A DNA stretch of 64,000 bases from UBA6927 sp022447855. Lineage in GTDB: Bacteria; Chloroflexota; Dehalococcoidia; Lucifugimonadales; UBA6927. Positions 61,092 to 64,000 of this stretch are shown piece after piece. Where the stretch lies: NCBI GenBank assembly GCA_022447855.1, contig JAKUTX010000008.1:5059-69058 (forward strand), in the 5' to 3' direction. Under the pieces are notes generated by a model. It saw nothing but the letters and a program-made list of their open reading frames with translations, did no database searches and was not told the origin of the DNA. Positions within the stretch are counted from its first letter, which is position 1. Each line of letters opens with the position of its first letter. The translations under genes were made by a program, and so were the position numbers.

Positions 61092-62297
61092 CTAGAATAA
61101 TATTCCTAATTCTTTCAAAATCGCCTGTGTGCCTTCCAAATCTGAAAGATCTTCCATAGACAAATCAGGAATTGTCATGTCTCCAATAGGATTCAAAAAC
61201 TTGTGGACTTTCACACCATCAACTACAGGATATTCATATACCTGACCAGTAAAATATTGTTGAGCTACTGGCGATAGCATGAATTTCAGGAATTTTTCTG
61301 CATTCTCTTTATTTGAAGCAGTATTTACAATTCCGGCTCCAGCTACCATTATCAAACTTCCTGGACCACCATCATTGAGATACAAATTCCTAGCATTGAA
61401 AGTATCACCTTGGTCAGCAATGAACCTGTGTAGGTAATAATGATTGACCATTCCAATACTAATTTCTTCTTCTGCTGCTGCTGCAACTTGTGGAGTGTTC
61501 TTTGGATATACAATTGGCTCATTCGCCTGAACATCCGCCAACCATTGTCTGGTTTTTTCCTCACCCCATGCGGCTCTCATTCCAGTAATCATAGTCTGGA
61601 AAGAACTATTTGTTGGAGCCCAACCAATTTTACCTTTCCACTTCGGATCAGTTAAATCCTCAAGAGAAGATGGTAAATCGGAGTCTGCAATTGTAGCAGT
61701 GTGAACAAGGGTTCTTGCCCTTCCAGACAATCCAACCCATGATCCATCTTTAGGCTTTGCCCAGTCATATGCCAGGTCAGAAATGTCAGCAGGCAATTTC
61801 GACAATCTACCTTCAGCAGACATAAAACCTAATCCACCTGGATCTTGTGCCCAATAAATATCAGCAGGACTCTTATCTCCTTCTTCTAATATCATCAGTG
61901 CTACTGGGAATGTTTTCCCATATTTGACCTGAACATCAATTCCGGTAACAGCCTCGAATTGTTCAACCACTGCACCAACTAATTTTTCAGATCGTCCAGA
62001 GTATAATACTAGTGAACCAGGATCGGTTGGAACTTCCTTCACAACTTCAATCTCTTTTTCTACCAATACTGTCTTCCCAGGAACTTCCTTAACAACCTCA
62101 ACCTCTTTTATAACTTCTACTTCCTTCTCAACAGGAACTTCCTTAACTACTTCTACTTCCTTTATAACCTCAACCTCTTTGGTTATGACTTCTGGCTCTG
62201 AAGAACTATCATCAGAACAAGCTATCAAAGTCATTGATAGCAAAACCAAGAAAGCTATGGATAAGGACGTAAATCTAATATTTATTTGCCTTAACAC
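61092..62297 (-). CDS. Iron(III) ABC transporter substrate-binding lipoprotein (FbpA-like)
   Basis: A 401-residue exported lipoprotein with lipobox LIAC. It is followed by an unusual linker of repeated KEVEV/KEVP units (about residues 40-92). The mature domain is a type II binding fold: LVLYSGRSEKLVGAVVEQFE, SPADIYWAQDPG, and NHYYLHRF with the adjacent tyrosines that bind ferric iron in FbpA/FutA. The start is GTG with AAGGAG upstream. No permease or ATPase gene is adjacent. Confidence 0.9.
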   Translation of the reverse strand: MLRQINIRFTSLSIAFLVLLSMTLIACSDDSSSEPEVITKEVEVIKEVEVVKEVPVEKEVEVIKEVEVVKEVPGKTVLVEKEIEVVKEVPTDPGSLVLYSGRSEKLVGAVVEQFEAVTGIDVQVKYGKTFPVALMILEEGDKSPADIYWAQDPGGLGFMSAEGRLSKLPADISDLAYDWAKPKDGSWVGLSGRARTLVHTATIADSDLPSSLEDLTDPKWKGKIGWAPTNSSFQTMITGMRAAWGEEKTRQWLADVQANEPIVYPKNTPQVAAAAEEEISIGMVNHYYLHRFIADQGDTFNARNLYLNDGGPGSLIMVAGAGIVNTASNKENAEKFLKFMLSPVAQQYFTGQVYEYPVVDGVKVHKFLNPIGDMTIPDLSMEDLSDLEGTQAILKELGILF

Positions 62298-62549
62298 TTT
62301 TTCTCCTTATATGCATATAGTTTTAATTTATAAGTATGCAGTAATTAAATTAACATATATACACACTCTTGTAAATAAGTCTATACATTTTATATTTAAT
62401 GTGTACGCTATTAAATATTATTACTACAAGCTAAATTCCTATATACAGGCATTATTAGATGCAAGATAAAAATATTTAGAAGTCTAATTTAGAGAGCCCA
62501 TGTGGTTGATAACTAGTTGGAAGGAATTTCATTTCATTATAATTTCTAT

Positions 62550-63005
62550 TCAAATCAAATTCTGAACGACTATAACTACTACTCCACCAACAACTAATAT
62601 CGCACCAAAAACTACTCTTTTGGTAACCTTCTCCATTTTCTGGAGAAATATATGAGTAAAGATTATTGCCACTAATGGATGCAAAGCAATCAATGGTGAT
62701 ACTTGAACTACTGGAGAGTGAGTAATAGCAAAATAAAATGCCGTCACTCCCCAGGTCGCAGCGACTCCAGCCAAAACACAAAAGACCAAACCATTCATCC
62801 CAAACAAATTTCGATCTTTCCATACATGTCTATGGAAAATCGTTGATAAAACCGAAGCACCTATAAACATCGATAATGCGCTAACCACTAATGCAGGAAC
62901 TTCCTCAGAAATTATCAATTTGCCCAAAACTGGGACTAATCCATAACAGGCTGCGGCACCAAGGGCAGAAAAATAGCCTAAAAATCTAGAGTTTATCCTA
63001 ATCAT
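62550..63005 (-). CDS. EamA-domain membrane protein, second half of a pair
   Basis: A 151-residue protein with five hydrophobic helices forming one EamA repeat: GYFSALGAAACYGLVPVLGK, WGVTAFYFAITHSPVVQVSPLIALHPLVAII and the end GAILVVGGVVVIVV. Its ATG overlaps the stop of the preceding EamA gene (ATGA). Together they correspond to the two halves of a normal 10-helix DMT transporter. The substrate is unknown. Confidence 0.8.
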   Translation of the reverse strand: MIRINSRFLGYFSALGAAACYGLVPVLGKLIISEEVPALVVSALSMFIGASVLSTIFHRHVWKDRNLFGMNGLVFCVLAGVAATWGVTAFYFAITHSPVVQVSPLIALHPLVAIIFTHIFLQKMEKVTKRVVFGAILVVGGVVVIVVQNLI

Positions 63006-63445
63006 TGTTGTTCACTCATTATTAAAGCAATCCCAGCAGCGACTGACATAGTTGCTAAAAGAGTGAAAGAAGTAAGGTTCTCACCTCCTATTGAAATCGC
63101 AAAAATCATGGAAAATATTGGAGCTGTACCAACAATGGGAGCAGTTTTACTGACCCCAGACAAACTAATCCCGGTATAACTAAGCAATCTTCCTATCACG
63201 AAATTAAAAATTCCACATAATGCCAATATTGGAATTACATTCAACTTTAAAGAAATAATTTCCGTCCAATTTAAGATTATGGCAATTGTTAGCACTACTA
63301 CCATGCCAGCTATTGTAGAAACTACAGCAACACTAGTTGGCCTGGCATTCGCCATTCCAATTCGTGCAAAAACAACACTCATACCAAATCCACAGGCAGC
63401 AGAAATTGCTAAAATTAATCCCAACATCAGCATCTCCAAATTCAT
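63002..63445 (-). CDS. EamA-domain membrane protein, first half of a pair
   Basis: A 147-residue protein with five hydrophobic helices: LGLILAISAACGFGMSVVFARIG at the start, GRLLSYTGISLSGVSKTAPIVGTAPIFS in helices 3-4, and ATMSVAAGIALIMSEQQ at the end. It is one EamA repeat, and the next gene supplies the other. The overlap of 4 nt favours two true coupled genes over a sequencing frameshift, though a frameshifted single gene cannot be excluded. Confidence 0.8.
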   Translation of the reverse strand: MNLEMLMLGLILAISAACGFGMSVVFARIGMANARPTSVAVVSTIAGMVVVLTIAIILNWTEIISLKLNVIPILALCGIFNFVIGRLLSYTGISLSGVSKTAPIVGTAPIFSMIFAISIGGENLTSFTLLATMSVAAGIALIMSEQQ

Positions 63446-63525
63446 AGAGAATTTCCGATAAGTTTCTCTAGCGAGTACAATAACTTTTTAATAGAATGCT
63501 TGCAAGAATAAAATGGGGGAGTTCA

Positions 63526-64000
63526 ATGCAATACGATACAATAATTATTGGTGCCGGTTCGGCTGGAGCAATCTTAGCTACGAGACTAACAGAAAATCCT
63601 GAGCATTCCGTTTTGCTTTTAGAAGCAGGTAGAGATTACCCAGATTTTGATGTTCAGCCTGAAGAAGTTAAATTCCCTTTAAAAAGCTCCTTCGAAACTT
63701 TACTAGCTAGTGAACATAATTGGAAATATACTGCTCGTGGAACTAGTGAATCTGAAATAGACGTGCCGCGTGGGAAAATCACTGGTGGTTCTAGCTCAAT
63801 TAATGGAACAGTTTTCCTTAGGGGAATCCCCCAAGATTTTGATAATTGGGTAGAGTGGGGAAATGATGAATGGGATTTTCAAAAACTTTTACCATATATG
63901 AATAAGCTTGAAACTGATATTACATATAAAGAAGATCCAGGTGACTTTCATGTAGCAGACGGCCCAATTTTATGTCGGCGGTTTAAAGAAGATGAAATGG
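63526..64000 (+). CDS. GMC-family oxidoreductase, N-terminal part (cut by window edge)
   Basis: Flavin-dependent glucose-methanol-choline oxidoreductase. The 158 visible codons include the FAD-binding DTIIIGAGSAGAILATRL, LLLEAG, and the GMC signature PRGKITGGSSSINGTVFLRG followed by YDNW-like FDNWVEWGN. The start ATG at 63526 is preceded by GGGGGAG, a strong ribosome binding site. The frame is open at the right edge. An alcohol, choline or polyethylene-glycol-type substrate is possible; the sequence seen does not decide. Confidence 0.9.
   Translation, partial: MQYDTIIIGAGSAGAILATRLTENPEHSVLLLEAGRDYPDFDVQPEEVKFPLKSSFETLLASEHNWKYTARGTSESEIDVPRGKITGGSSSINGTVFLRGIPQDFDNWVEWGNDEWDFQKLLPYMNKLETDITYKEDPGDFHVADGPILCRRFKEDEM

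Noticed and set aside
62476..62823. Minus-strand ORF overlapping the EamA gene
   Set aside because: Out-of-frame, Ser/Cys-rich shadow of the EamA coding sequence.
1..64000. CRISPR arrays, prophage or complete insertion sequences
   Set aside because: No regularly spaced repeats, phage structural genes or transposase ORFs were found; the only recombinase is XerC/D-like.

Overview
The window is AT-rich bacterial chromosome, densely coded on both strands, with short intergenic gaps, many 1-4 nt ATGA-type overlaps and GGAG-type ribosome binding sites. The gene set suggests a free-living Chloroflexota-like bacterium, perhaps of the marine SAR202 type. The hints are the LL-diaminopimelate aminotransferase route to lysine, a DUF3105 protein, lipoproteins with repeated KEVEV-type linkers, an L-fuconate dehydratase of the enolase superfamily, CoA-transferase/CoA-lyase and Ldh-family oxidoreductases, and two GSA-aminomutase/MBL-type accessory enzymes. 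This placement is inference; no rRNA is present to test it.

Layout. 1-6433 (minus): one operon, tsaC - polyprenyl synthetase - pgk - tpiA - miaA - dapF - dapL, mixing tRNA modification, isoprenoid, glycolytic and lysine/cell-wall genes. 6521-15227 (plus): a purine cluster, guaA - kinase - MazG-like - purD - phosphodiesterase - purE - purB - purC - DUF3105 - purS. 15247-22217 (minus): a histidine cluster, hisZ - hisG - a phospholipase-C-like gene - hisD - hisC - (about 1 kb of mostly non-coding, hairpin-rich DNA with one small membrane-protein ORF) - hisB. 22402-26726 (minus): fuconate dehydratase, an unrecognised protein, and a NarL-type two-component pair. 27098-28208: two zinc-ribbon proteins, tRNA-Arg and tRNA-His. 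28291-36645: leucyl aminopeptidase, a class III aminotransferase, an MBL-fold protein whose metal site looks lost, mtaB, fabF and recJ. 36657-42476: lgt, xer recombinase, a small tail-anchored protein, uvrC, an SPFH protein and a PIN/RHH pair resembling a toxin-antitoxin module. 42536-48741: glycerate kinase, P-II plus ammonium transporter, and lutABC. 48826-52802: methyltransferase, a conserved protein of unknown function, a UGSC-family selenoprotein read through an in-frame TGA, an ABM-like protein and an Ldh-family dehydrogenase. 53204-57147: an Fe/corrinoid-type ABC importer followed by ferrochelatase. 57255-60706 (minus): TlpA-like lipoprotein, DUF454, a CitE-like lyase and a class III CoA-transferase. 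61092-64000: FbpA-like iron-binding lipoprotein, a two-gene EamA pair, and the start of a GMC oxidoreductase cut by the right edge.

The most notable items are the UGSC selenoprotein (50790-51320, Sec at 51078-51080) with its upstream partner; the array of hairpins closed by GGACG/CGTCC arms at 16193-16425 inside the his cluster; two non-coding repeat elements sharing an identical core at 27577-27688 and 60755-60800; a strong hairpin and repeated AACACGCC motifs at 60879-61055; an MBL-fold protein without the HxHxDH motif; and a long-form HisG encoded beside a HisZ.
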